A DNA stretch of 64,000 nt from Nemertoderma westbladi. Lineage: Eukaryota; Xenacoelomorpha; Nemertodermatida; Nemertodermatidae. The position numbers and the translations under genes are program-made. Shown piece after piece: positions 44,337 through 54,923 of this stretch. Under the pieces are notes generated by a model. It did not search any database, was not told the DNA's origin, and worked only from the letters and a program-made list of their open reading frames with translations. The stretch lies in NCBI GenBank assembly GCA_032718475.1, contig JAUCBJ010006680.1, positions 1 to 64,000 of the forward strand, read 5' to 3'. How positions within the stretch are numbered: position 1 is the stretch's first letter; each line of letters begins with the position of its first letter.

Positions 44337-44729
44337 GGGGGGGTTGTATGTGTGTGTGTGTAACATCCTCAGCTTAAGGTCCTTGGTTGGGCAATTCGGT
44401 GGGGATTGGTGTGTGTGTGTAACATCCTCAGCTTAAGGTCCTTGGTTGGGCAATTCGGTGGGGACGGTACGTGTTGTATGTATAATATGCGTGATTATAG
44501 TGTGCGTGAGGAAAGCTTGTCTTTAATCGCAGTTGTTCACTATTTTATATGCAGTTGTATAGTATATTTGGTATATATAGAATCACATTTAATTTACTTT
44601 CAGTTTGTAACTATATAGGCCCTGTTGTGTTTGTAGTTTCGTAATACGTTACACATATTCCGGGAGGCAGTCAATTATATTCATATAATTATATTTGTAA
44701 TTTCAGTTTCACTTTAATTACGGAGGCAG
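43791..44729. other. BEL/Pao 3' untranslated region with G tract and duplication
   Basis: There is no gene here. A (TG)n stretch with a G tract of about 24 bases lies at 44305-44345. A block with AACATCCTCAGCTTAAGGTC is duplicated (about 44361 and 44420). A short purine run, CGGAGGCAG, directly before 44730 could serve as the polypurine tract for plus-strand priming. Confidence 0.6.
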
Positions 44730-45656
44730 TGTACTGGTCAGTACCTTATTTCATATAATTGACTGCGCAACATATTAATTTTACACATACATATTGCATT
44801 CCGTTCTGCAGTTGCTTACCATTGTTATACTTATCAGAGGGAGTCATGTTTATTGGCCAGTTGATTCAAAACGCTAATAGGATATGAGGTTGTTATATTG
44901 CTAGGCTGTAGGCTACAGTGAACATGTGTTTGCTTAGTTAAGAGTCGTAGCGTATTCTGATTGGTTAGTTAGTTTATATTTCCCTATTGTAATAATTGTA
45001 GATGCCATATAGTTGATTATACGCGGTATATAAACCCGAGAAATATTGCAATATGCAGTGTGTGTAGCATTCTTCCAATATTTTACAGTACCTGCAGTTT
45101 TGTCTGTGATGTGAGCAATATTTAGATTATATTTTACTCGGTGTGCCTGGACTACTTATGTGATATAATGTGTTGTAGTGTACAAGTACTCGATATTTCG
45201 TGAATATTTTATTGTGCATTGCGTTCGATAACTGCAACTACAAACAGGATTAAAGCCGTTGGGACCAGTTTCAATAATCGTAGCGTTACCCTATTAGAGC
45301 TGTAAGTATATCCTTATATTAATTCTATATTAGACGTTATTCAATATATTACTATTCATGTTATATTTATGTACATTCAACCACGTTTTCAGCCGCCATT
45401 AGTTATCCAGCCCGTGTCCCTAGTATCACTTTATCTAAATGTCCCCACATCAAAGATAGACCGCTATATTTCCCTTTCTGATCCCGTTATTGTCTTAAGT
45501 CACTGCCACACTCAACCCGACTCAACTCTACCCTATACCCAAAACACATATTTATTGCCAGACCAGTCCGAGTCTTTGTGCTTCACCCTAAGCTACCATT
45601 TTATATCTTACTTACTTACTGGTAGCTACAATAGTGGGTCGCCACTATTGGCTACA
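44730..45656 (+). repeat. 3' LTR of BEL/Pao element (927 bp)
   Basis: It is a near-identical copy of 32156-33082, with the same TG...CA ends and the TATA box at 45027-45034. It is followed by the right copy of the 5-bp target duplication. Confidence 0.95.
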
Positions 45657-45775
45657 TTTATAATACTAATACAATTATTATGGATAAATAGTCCTAATAC
45701 TAATATAATTGTTATGGATAAATAGTCCTAATACTAATATAATTGTTATGGATAAATAGTCCTAATACTAATATG
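45657..45775. repeat. 34-bp tandem repeat (about 3.5 units) beginning with the right TTTAT duplication
   Basis: Units contain AATAGTCCTAATACTAATAT and AATTGTTATGGATA. The first five bases (45657-45661, TTTAT) are the right target duplication of the BEL/Pao element, so the element was inserted at the edge of this repeat. Confidence 0.85.
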
Positions 45776-45798
45776 AAAGGAACTCAAACAAACAAATG

Positions 45799-46576
45799 TC
45801 AATAGCGTCGTCCTGCGCGGGCATATACTGAACGAGAGTTTTTTATCATAGGTCTTCGAAAATAAGTAAAAGCTGGTTGATTTACTTTACTTTCATCTTC
45901 CTCATTACCCAACTGTTTCCTAATTTTATTCAATTTTTCATTAATTTTCTGTAATTTACTTTTATTTACCAGAACCTGTCTTAATATCTCTTCTCTATTT
46001 TCCTCATTTTCTTCCATTTGTTTAATAAATTTCCGCTTTTGATTTTTGTTTACTAATATTTTGTCTCAATATCTCTTCTTTATTTTCATCATTCTCTTCT
46101 AAATGTTTAATAAATTTCTGTAATTTAATTTTACTTCCTAGAACTTGGGTCAATGTCTCCTCTTTATTTTCTTCATTTTCCTTCAAATGTTTAATAATTT
46201 TCCGCAATTGATTCTTATTTCCAAGTAATTGCCTCTTTATTTCCTCATTATCATCATTTTCATCCTCTTCTCCACTTTCCCCGCCTTCACTTTCTTCATC
46301 CTCTTCCAGTTCTTCACTTTCTTCATCCTCTTCCTGTTCTTCACTTTCTTAATTCTCTTCCTGACCTTCGCTATCTTCACCCTCTTCTTGACCTTCACTT
46401 TCTTCGTTCTCAACTTCACTCTCTTCAACTTCATCCTGACCCTCACTATTTTCATTCTCCATCTCATCATCCTCTTCTTCTCCATCTTTCTCACTCAAAT
46501 TTTCCTCATTTTCTAGGGGTAACTGTTTTTGTATCCCTTTCAAAATATTCATAACTTTATGAAATTCATTTTCCAT
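45799..46576 (-). pseudogene. Acidic, internally repeated gene of unknown family, decayed
   Basis: From an ATG at 46576 the frame encodes a Glu-rich segment (EGQDEVEESEVENEESEGQE). It is interrupted by a TAA at 46349-46351, continues open to 46022 and then shifts frame near 46045 to finish at 45799. The middle and end contain about three copies of a 30-odd-residue unit of the type IKHLEEN.ENKEEILRQ, likely coiled coil. The last 28 residues are different, basic and aromatic (AFTYFRRPMIKNSRSVYARA). I do not recognise the family. Two lesions make it a probable pseudogene. It is followed upstream by a LINE fragment and then by other unknown minus-strand frames. Confidence 0.5.
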
Positions 46577-46585
46577 TGTCTGTTT

Positions 46586-46840
46586 TACTACTACTACTAC
46601 TAGGTCGAGCGAACTCGGACAGTGGAAATGAGATCCTTCCAGGCTTCCCGATTCTCCATAGTTGTCGCAATTTCGTTTCTCCCAAGTTCAGTATCCCTTT
46701 CAAGTTGATCTATATATGTTATGGCCGGTCGTCCACGACTACGCTTTCCATGAGTCGGTTGCCAGAAAAGTAGATCTGGTATGACCTTGTCTTTACTTCA
46801 CCAGCAGTGCCCACTGAATCTTAATCTGCGTTCACGGAGG
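46586..46840 (-). mobile_element. Family-1 LINE, 5'-truncated 3' end
   Basis: It matches 7836-8098 at more than 90 per cent by eye, from the (ACT)n tail through codons of the C-terminal GHCWR module. It is the only other family-1 copy in the window. No clear target duplication is visible. Confidence 0.9.
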
Positions 46841-47181
46841 TTCCACGAATGTCTAAATGCCGAACTATTCGGGTTTTTGCAGCCCTTAGCCAACACACCG
46901 GATGAATCACCCTGCTTGGTTGACCTTGCTCTGGTTGGTTGATCGAACAGAACAAAGAGGCCATACGTACAGCAAATCAGCCAATCAGCCGGTAGCTTGC
47001 ATCATTTGAGTTAGGGAGTTTTTCTTTAGAGTATTTGAGCGAATTGAGGGAAACTGGATTGCGAAGCAAAAGGGCCAGTTATATCCCACAAAAGCTTTTA
47101 CACCGCTCCCAGAAAATGGGATTTAATTCTATAAAATATAAAAAAATCACAGTTTCTAAAATACAAAAATACTCTAAACAG

Positions 47182-47469
47182 TTAGTCTTTCTTGCGTGGA
47201 TGGCGTTTACGCAGTTTTTTAAAGCTAGCAAGAGTCCTTTTCTCTTTGGGGCGAGCCACTTTACGAGGAGGGCTATAACCCCTAGGTGAAGGGTGCAATA
47301 TGATTGCATCAGAAGGTGTAGGATTATGGTCAGGGTATCCGCCGTTTCGATATGCTTCTCCTCGAGCTGATTTTCCTCCGCTCGTCGTTGGATACGTTCG
47401 TCCAAAATTTCTCTCAGAGAATAGGGTCGTCCAAGTTCGATATCGCCTTAGAGACTCTGGATTTCCCAA
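47182..47469 (-). CDS. Basic open frame of unknown family (possible partial gene)
   Basis: The frame ends with a strongly basic tail (SPRGYSPPRKVARPKEKRTL and SFKKLRKRHPRKKD), which suggests nucleic-acid binding. It lacks an ATG. The upstream half may really be read in the overlapping phase (47250-47405), which gives a Glu/Arg-rich helix (DERIQRRAEENQLEEKHIE) that continues, past two stops, the frame of the gene at 47514. I therefore suspect a broken longer gene with a frame change near 47310. The family is not recognised. Confidence 0.35.
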   Translation of the reverse strand: MGNPESLRRYRTWTTLFSERNFGRTYPTTSGGKSARGEAYRNGGYPDHNPTPSDAIILHPSPRGYSPPRKVARPKEKRTLASFKKLRKRHPRKKD

Positions 47470-47513
47470 TCAAACTGAGATAAAGCCAATCCGTTTACTG
47501 CTTGGACTTGCTG

Positions 47514-47945
47514 TTACAATTTAAGTTTATCTGAACAAACGTAGGTTTCTTTTCTGATCTTTGTAGAATAGCGTCTAACTCGTTTCGTACAACGCTTTCC
47601 TCCACCTTGATGACGGGTTGTATCGTGTTGAACGGGGATGATTATACGGTTGAATGGCGATATTAGGTGTCCGCGTCCTAATCCGGCCAGGTAAGATGGG
47701 TGGATATTCAGGGAGCCCACAACCGGAGTGCCACCGACTATCGGTTCAGGCAACACTAGATCTCTGAACGGTGAGTACAGTTCGTGAGGATCCGTGATAC
47801 TATTAGGATCAAGAGTCTGAGGTCTAACTAAGGAATGAGGAGGTCTGACCGAGTATTCCGGAACTCTGATCATAGGTTGACTTAAGGATCGTTTGAGTCG
47901 AGAGCGTAGGTGATACATCGAATAAGTTTCGCTCGAAATTCCCAT
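47514..47945 (-). CDS. Unknown open frame, basic C-terminus (143 codons)
   Basis: The start chosen is the ATG at 47945; the frame is open to 48053 but with only a non-ATG start. The protein begins MGISSETYSMYHLRSRLKRS, has a Pro-rich middle (SVRPPHSLVRP) and the segment LPEPIVGGTPVVGSLN, then YLAGLGRGHL, and ends in a basic tail (GGGKRCTKRVRRYSTKIRKE). IVGGT and LAGLG fit the cleavage pattern of adenain-type viral proteases ([MIL]xGG/x and [MIL]xGx/G), but such short patterns occur by chance. There is no transmembrane segment and no recognised domain. It lies 143 bp downstream of the frame at 48089, in the same direction. Confidence 0.45.
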   Translation of the reverse strand: MGISSETYSMYHLRSRLKRSLSQPMIRVPEYSVRPPHSLVRPQTLDPNSITDPHELYSPFRDLVLPEPIVGGTPVVGSLNIHPSYLAGLGRGHLISPFNRIIIPVQHDTTRHQGGGKRCTKRVRRYSTKIRKETYVCSDKLKL

Positions 47946-48088
47946 AAATATAGCGAGTAAACCGTGTTTAAAGCAACGTCTCCGCTGGTGTTTATGTCTT
48001 TCCGTTTGTTGGTTGGGTCTTGGGCATTCATCATAATAATACCAAAGACGCACGTCTTGTAGAGGAAACAGGTGATATTTATTTGGTG

Positions 48089-48532
48089 TTACAATGCTTC
48101 TCTCAAGAATTCCAAATATACGTTGGAGTTACCGCGTTTATCCGTTTCTTTAGCGTCTTTTCTTTCGAGTCGATTTCGAATAGAATTTTCGCATTCGAAT
48201 TTCAGTTTATCGTTCCGACTCCGCTGGGTAGGATATTTAAATAGTACCATTTCCCTTTCGGTGTTATAGTCCGTATCGTGTAAATCGATAGAATGGCCAG
48301 TAATTAAGAAGTCCATATACGTACCATTACGAAGCGTGTAGCGAGCGGTGAATTTTCTATAGTCCAATTCACGCGTAAGTTGCTCCTGGGACATTGGCGG
48401 TTCGATATAACGACCATCGTCCTCCGTAGTAGTTGGATCAGCTTCACCGCGTATCAAGCTATCCACAAACGCTTGTAAAGGTAGAGTATATCGCTCCCTG
48501 ATACCAAGATCATCTTCTATCAACTCCGTCAT
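48089..48532 (-). CDS. Unknown open frame (147 codons)
   Basis: It starts at ATG 48532-48530 and encodes MTELIEDDLGIRERYTLPLQ through to FLREAL. The N-terminal half is acidic, the C-terminal part is rich in Arg/Lys/Glu (RNRLERKDAKETDKRGN) and there is a central YTLRNGTYMDFLITGHSIDL segment that looks beta-rich. It has no signal peptide, membrane span or recognised domain. It has no visible intron and is immediately followed by other frames in the same direction. This could be a host gene exon or a gene of an integrated DNA virus or large transposon; I cannot tell. Confidence 0.5.
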   Translation of the reverse strand: MTELIEDDLGIRERYTLPLQAFVDSLIRGEADPTTTEDDGRYIEPPMSQEQLTRELDYRKFTARYTLRNGTYMDFLITGHSIDLHDTDYNTEREMVLFKYPTQRSRNDKLKFECENSIRNRLERKDAKETDKRGNSNVYLEFLREAL

Positions 48533-48539
48533 ATCTGCT

Positions 48540-50160
48540 ATATGAGTTTATTAATATTATAATAAGTTTATGTTTAGGCGAGCGAGCGTCGCTGCCTACC
48601 CCTCTCTGCCCCCGGACAGTGTGAGGTCCTCAGCGCCGATGTATCGTAGTCGCTGTGTTTTTCGCCAACATGTAGCTACACAACGACAACAACGATAACC
48701 GGCACAAGTCACTCCACTGTCCGTCCCAAGGGCTTAGATTCACTTCAGGTTTTACTGCAGAATTAGGGTTACTTTCACAATTGCGACTCGCTACTGTAAA
48801 CACACTTTAGTAGTAACATTCACCTATAAATGCACAAATTCCACACAACTGCCACAAATTGTACACATTCGGGCCATTTGTCCGTTAGTCAGTGCCTTCC
48901 AGAATGCCACGTTATTATTATGTATCCTTGGATACTAGCAGTGTGCTATTTATTGTGTGCTATGCAATGGGTCAAGCTTTCTATTGTTCTTTTTAACTTG
49001 CTTCTAATTCTAGCGTGGGTGTTGCTATGGTGACATTATGGAAAGCTAGCGGTAGAATTAGGGTAATTCTCATGCATACAGATCTGGGATGCTATTTAAT
49101 AGTAATTCTTTAATTGTCAATATCCTCTTTATACATGATTTTATGAATTTTATCGGCTATTGACTATATATTGGAGATTCTCGCACTCTAATACACTCAA
49201 TAGGGTGAATCTCCGCTCCCATGATCTATTAATTAATGGAATTTTGGGAATGTTATAAATTGCATAAAATGACAATTTATTAAATTCATTAAAGGATATG
49301 AATTTAAATTTATTCCATTAAAATTTATTATTTGATAGTAAAATTGACACAATTTTATTCCAGAGCATGTCTGGGGACATAGGATCCTTAATTCTAGAAA
49401 AAATTGTCTTTTAAGAGTATCGGTAAGTGCTGCGATATCTTAATCGACTAGAAATTTTAAAGGATCTGAATTTTACAGATTTTAATAAATATTAAATTAA
49501 TATTTAAGATGGGCACCAATTTATTCCAGAACTTGTCTGGGGACGTTAACCACTGATTCTAGAATTTGTCTTTCAAGTATATCGGTGGGTGCCGCGATAT
49601 CTTAATCGACTAGAATTACAGATGGTCAAAGGGTTTAACAGATTTATTTGCGTTTTACGCTACTGTTAAAGGGACATCACGCTACTATATGTATTATTTG
49701 ATATAAGGTAGAAGAGCAATATCGCACGAAGCAATGTCAGTGTGAAGAGGCAAGTCGTTTCCAAGGTCTACCCAGAGCTTGGTTTAGCCGAGACACGAGG
49801 ATCTGAACTTTGCATTCCTAATACTCTGCCTACCAATAATACTTAAATATAGTAGGAGCTTTATTGTACTTTAATAAGTACGGACATGTCATCTTACTGT
49901 AGTCTCGCATTTATAATATAATACGGACAGTAAGGAAAGAGAAAAAGAATTATTTCTCGCCGTCACACTAAATATATAATATATATGTAATTAAGTAATA
50001 AACATTAATATATTGCACTAATCTACTAAATAATCTCTAAAATAACATTCTACTAAATAAAATTAAATAAAACGATTATAATAAAAGTACATAATAATAC
50101 ATACATAGAGATATATATAAAATAATAAAATAAATAAAAAAATATAGTCACACACCCACT
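48540..50160. other. Non-coding region, partly duplicated
   Basis: A GC-richer patch (48575-48730) lies directly upstream of the unknown minus-strand frames and could be their promoter region. An imperfect duplication of about 150 bp lies at 49350-49480 and 49510-49620 (TTATTCCAGA.C.TGTCTGGGGAC and CGATATCTTAATCGACTAGAA in both). I looked here for the 3' LTR of the minus-strand BEL element and did not find sequence repeated at 60406-61664. Confidence 0.5.
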
Positions 50161-50167
50161 CCATACG

Positions 50168-50860
50168 CTATCGCGTTGGGGAGCCCCTAGATGTTTGAGG
50201 AATTAGGGAGGTGGTCGTGGGAAGAGTGTCTTGCCTTCCATAGTTTCCGGAGAGTTCTCGGTCTCTTTCCAGTAAACATAAACGACCAACTGGGCGGTTG
50301 AGCTGTTGCATCTCGAAGATTATGCCCGGTTTCTTGAAGTTACGCCGCATGATGACGAGTTCTACCGAGCGCACCAAACCATCATCCGAGATGTGAGTCT
50401 CGATGATACGACCTGTCTGCCACCGCTTACGTGGAAGGTCTGAATCCACAATAAGCACCATGTCTCCTGCGCTGACGTTTTCTTGCTGCGCAAACCACTT
50501 AGTTCGAAGTTGTAGCGTGGGCAGGTAATGTTTTTCGAAATGGTCAGCGAAACGACGGGATAGCAACTGCATAAGTTGCCAAGTTTGACGGCAGTATTCG
50601 TCTCCGTCTGTGATCTCCGATCGTGGGAGCATGGCTACAGGTTTCTTCAGTAGGAAGTGCGCGGGTGTTAGCGCTTCCAGGGAATCGGGACTCGATGAGA
50701 CTGGCATAAGCGGTCTCTCGTTGAGATAGGCGGCGATTTCCTCCATTAACGTCCGCAAAAGTTCATCGGTGAGATACGCGCGGCACGGCACTATAAAGTG
50801 AAATGCGGTCTTTACACTTCGAATTAATCTCTCCCAACGGGTTGAAGGTCCAGCTAGACG
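50168..50860 (-). pseudogene. Second BEL/Pao element: integrase C-terminal part
   Basis: From the catalytic WERLIRSVK (Glu station of the integrase) the frame runs through LTPAHFLLKKP, RSEITDGDEYCRQTW and a DUF5641-like end with WFAQQENVSAGDMVLIVDSD and RPVGRLCLLE. It matches the C-terminus of the intact BEL element (LNLQPGDLVLQMTD, TKLCLLE). It is out of frame with the preceding integrase core through a small deletion near 50845, which removed the residues between FNP and WERL. Confidence 0.88.
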
Positions 50861-51205
50861 CTGTTATCCTTAGCTGATCGTCCACCTGTCTTTGGTTCCA
50901 ATCCTTTACGTAAGCCTGAATTTCGTTGTTGGCACCAATGAAGTTTTTTCCCTTATCAGATCTCATCGTGTTACTAGTTCCGAAGCGAGCGATCTGTCGG
51001 CGTAAACTTAATACGAAGCTGTTGGTAGATAGATCGTTCACCATATTGAGATGGATAGCTCTACAAGTCATGCAGACAAAGATGACACACCATCTCTTGA
51101 CTATAGTCCTAGCACAATATACTTCAATAGGGCCAAATAAATCCACACCAGTATTAGTAAAGGGTGGTTCATAGAGCTTACTCGTTGCCTAGGTAATTCT
51201 GCCTC
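50763..51205 (-). pseudogene. Second BEL/Pao element: integrase core
   Basis: It holds the first catalytic Asp (GVDLFGPIEV), VCMTCRAIHLNMVNDLSTNS and the second Asp in RSDKGKNFIGA (an Asn is changed to Lys). A TAG lies just upstream near 51187 and a frame change follows FNP. It is decayed. Confidence 0.88.
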
Positions 51206-51973
51206 TCACTGTGTTAAAGGCCTACTGAATGCTTTCCTACAGGGTATGCAGTTCCTAAGAACTTGGTTCAGAGCTCTACGGGGTTTATAAAAATAATAGC
51301 GAGTTCGGATTTTGCTAAGAACTCGTTCTCTACCAGCATGGTAAAGTTTACTGTGAACATCTACAATCATCTTGATTTGTATTTCAAGATTTCTAATGAG
51401 TATGGGAAATTTAGTGTCAAAGGATAATGGAGCATTAGTGAGTCTTCCTCCAACACGTATTAACCCATCTATCATTGTGCTAGAGAAGCGATCCCTTAAG
51501 CGCATCTGTGGATTTCTCAACAACAGAAAATACTTATCGGAATCTTCATAGCATTGCAGGAGTCTCAGTATCTGCTTATTGGTTTCTTCATGCTCCTGGT
51601 AACTGATCTTCTCCTTTAGAAACCGGTCAGATATCTTATATTTGGGAAGATCTTTAACAACATGAACTTGTGCAGATATCAATGGAGCGGTATCACTAGT
51701 GGTCTTCGTCCTGGAGTAATGATGATGAAAACATCGCTTTAAATATGTGACGGCCTTACAGAGCCGATTCCAGGAACTATAGTGATGTATTGCTCTCTGC
51801 AGCAAGGGTGAGAGTCCTTGCGAGACGTCTGGCATCCCAGATTTCCAATCTCTATCTCTGATTTCAACAACAGACTTATTTGTGGCGAGGGATTGTGGAT
51901 CCAAAGCATCGTTTCCGGAAGTATGTAGTACAGACAGATCTATCACCGGTTTAAATAACTTCAATTTACTCGC
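51206..51973 (-). pseudogene. Second BEL/Pao element: integrase zinc-finger region
   Basis: The frame ends in HSKLYHAGRERVLSKIRTRY and CIPCRKAFSRP, the His-His-Cys-Cys integrase finger of BEL elements. The N-terminal part is the inter-domain spacer between RNase H and integrase. It is separated from RNase H by an in-frame TGA at 51974-51976. Confidence 0.87.
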
Positions 51974-52846
51974 TCAGGTTTTAGGTTTGACTTTCTCCGC
52001 TCCCTTGGCTTGTCTAATCTCAGCCGTAGTAAGGTGAGGAGGCCATTCATCCTCTTCCTTGCTCAGGAAGTCGGGTCCACCCAACCAGTCTGGAGTATCT
52101 ATCAGTTCCTGTGGAGTTGCTCCCCTGGAGGCGATATCGGCTGGATTAATCGTACCAGGGCAGTGTCTCCATTGATCTATCTTCGTGCGGCTAAGAATAA
52201 TGGCTACTCTGTTGGTAACGAAGACGCTGAACTGACAGACTTCATTGGTTATATACTCCAACACGAGTAAAGCATCGGTCCAATAAACAATTTTCTCCAG
52301 CGGATAGTCAATCTGTTCTGTAACATTTCGGACAATGGCTGTAGCGTATAGAGCCGCTTTTAACTCCGCCCGAGGAACCTTCAACTTGTTGTTAATCAAT
52401 GCCTTAGAGGTAACCAAGGCGACTTTAATTCCATCCGGAGTTTCGACTCGCAAGTATGCTACTATACCTATTCCCATATCGCTGGCGTCTCCAAACACAT
52501 GGAGCTGATAGGAATAAGTAGGGAGAACATGACCAAAATATGAACAGGAAATTATAAAGTTCTCGATGGCTGGTAGAGAATCTTCCCATTTCATCCACCT
52601 CTTTAATAGTTCTCCCTTAAGTGGATCGTCCCATGAGTGGTTTTCGAGCCACATTTGTTGTACTAAACTCCGAGCAATCAATATAACTGGGCTAATAAAT
52701 CCCAATGGATCGAAATAGGTGCTCAGGATACTTAAACAAATCCGTTTGGTCCGAACTGGATTATCTCGCTGTTTTAGCTGAAAAAACAGGATATCTCTCT
52801 CAGTGTCCCATTTTAAGCCAAGCGTCATTGGTTTCTGGAAGATCAT
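51974..52846 (-). pseudogene. Second BEL/Pao element: RT thumb and RNase H
   Basis: LGLKWDTERDILFF, STYFDPLGFISPVILIARSL, then RNase H stations VFGDASDMGIGIVAYLR, ELKAALYA, YWTDALLVLEYI and NPADIASRGATP are visible. They match the intact element block for block. A frameshift near 52835 separates it from the RT palm. Confidence 0.9.
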
Positions 52847-54923
52847 CTTTTATTAGGTCTAGGTCTTTCGCTCTTCGGTCTTCTACCGGTATCGATTCCA
52901 GAAACTCACGGGAGTTGCTGGTGAATTTAGTCAGTCGAAATCCACCTCTTTTCAAGCACTCTACCGTTCCTTTCGCGACATCAATGGCTTCTTCTACTGA
53001 TGGAAGGGACTTTAAATTGTCGTCCATGTATATATCCCGTTTGATGTTGTCAATCACCTCTTTAGAGAAGGCGTCCTGGTTGTCATCAGCAGTGGTCCGC
53101 ACCACTGAGCAGGCATTTGAAGGGCTTGATATGATCCCAAAAGCCTGGATGGTCATCCAGTACTCCACCGGTTTCTGATTGAGATCTCCTTCAGGCCACC
53201 ACAGAAATCTTAGGCTATCTCTATCCCTATCCAGCGCCTTGACTTGTAAGAACATTCCTTCTATATCGGAGGCGAATGCGATGGAATATTGTCTTAATCT
53301 TAAAAGTATTCCCAACAAGGATTGGAGTAAGTTGGGTCCTGGTAACAACTCGGAATTGAGGGATTGGCCCATGTATAGTGCGGAGCCATCAAATACGACC
53401 CGTGCTTCATGAGGTTTACCGGGTTTGGGAACGTAATGATGTGTTAGATAGTACGTTCTCTCCGTTATGGGTGTATCTTCAGGTACTCGCTCCGCATATC
53501 CTTTGTTAATAAATTTCTTCAACTGAGTTTGGTACATTTCTTTAGTTGAAGCATTTGCCGTAAGGCGTCGATGTAATTGAGCGATTCTTTTCTCCGCCAA
53601 GGGTCGGTTGTTTATAAATCTAGGTTCTTGTTTTCGAAATGGTAGGCCGATTTCATATCTTCCTTGATCTTTTAGAAAACGTGTAGTTGTCTCCTGGATC
53701 TGCTTGGCTCTTTCTTCTTCTACTGATAGGGCCTTATCGTATGAATTGGGCTCTACCACCTCTTGAGTAAAGAATCGTACTGCGAGTTCGTCCCGAGTCC
53801 TAGCATTGTAGTGCTCTATCTCGTCATTGAGTTCGTCATTGTAGTTAATTGGTCCCGATGGGCAAACGAGGTGACATAGGTTCACCTGGTTTTGCCAAGT
53901 TTCGTTTTCCGTAAGTAGGTCGATTGCATTCTCTTCGTCGAAGAGTTGGTAGATGTCGTCATTATCTGAGGAGTATGGTGTTCCCTCAGTTGGGTCGTCC
54001 ACCTCACTGCTCTCCACTTCCCATTCCTTTACTTGGTATACTTGTTCTTGGGGTAATCTCTCATTGAGAGTTCTACGGGAAGGGCCAGTAAAGTACCAAC
54101 CTACTCGAGTTCTTACCGCATAGATTTGTAGTGGCTGCGGTTGAGCAGGCCGTTTCTCCAATGTCTCTAGCGCCTCATGCGCGTTTTGGCCGATAAGTAT
54201 TTGCACTCCAGGATAATCCGTGTGGAATCGAGGTATCTTAAGCTGCTGGATGCACTCGTCCTCATCCCAGTTATAAGGTTCTACTTGGGTAGTAGCGAAG
54301 TTCTTTATCGCCACCATTTTTACTGACCTTATACTTTGCTCTCCTAATTTATCCTGGGGGGTGGACAACGCACCTACATAATAATTTGCAATTATGGTAG
54401 ATTTCCAAACCTGCATAATTCCTGACATGTTTAACTTAGTTTGGAATTTGGGTTGTCCAGCAAAGATGTCTTCGGCTAGTTCTTGGTCGATGAATGTTCC
54501 TGTGCTGCCGGAATCAAGGAGGGCGTTCACTATGTAACTTTTGTCAAGACCGTGGACTCTTACCTGCACCACAGGAAATTCTCGGATTCCTACGTTGGAA
54601 GTTGTTGCTTTCCAATGTGGTTGTCTGTCAAAAGTAGTTGGGGGGAACTCATTCTCGGTGTCCCTTTCATACGTAAGTGCTCGATACACGGCGGTATTTA
54701 TTAGGTAACAGGATTCGTTGGCATCGGAGAATTCGTCCGTATAGAATCCTTCCATCTCAGAACTTTGATCAGTATCATTCACATCACTGAATTGGACATG
54801 TAGTTCGGGCTCACTTACCTGACTCGGGCTGTTTCGTTCGAATTCACTGTGTAACAAGATGTGATGTTTCGCACCGCACTTTGCACACTTTACGTCAGAG
54901 TAACAGGTTCGCCGTTGGTGTCC
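52800..54923 (-). pseudogene. Second BEL/Pao element: protease and reverse transcriptase
   Basis: The segment starts in the second half of the zinc-knuckle region (CAKCGAKHHILLH). The protease site is ALLDSGSTGTF near 54510. The RT holds ARVVFDGSALYMGQSLNSEL, FASDIEGMFLQV and the catalytic YMDD (IYMDDNLKS near 53030). It is separated from gag by a TAA at 54924-54926 and from RNase H by a frameshift. Catalytic residues are kept, so decay followed a functional period. Confidence 0.92.

Noticed and set aside
46237-46516. Hydrophobic 95-codon plus-strand frame (phenylalanine/leucine-rich)
   Set aside because: It is the antisense of the Glu-rich decayed gene; GAA/GAG codons read backwards give Phe/Leu.
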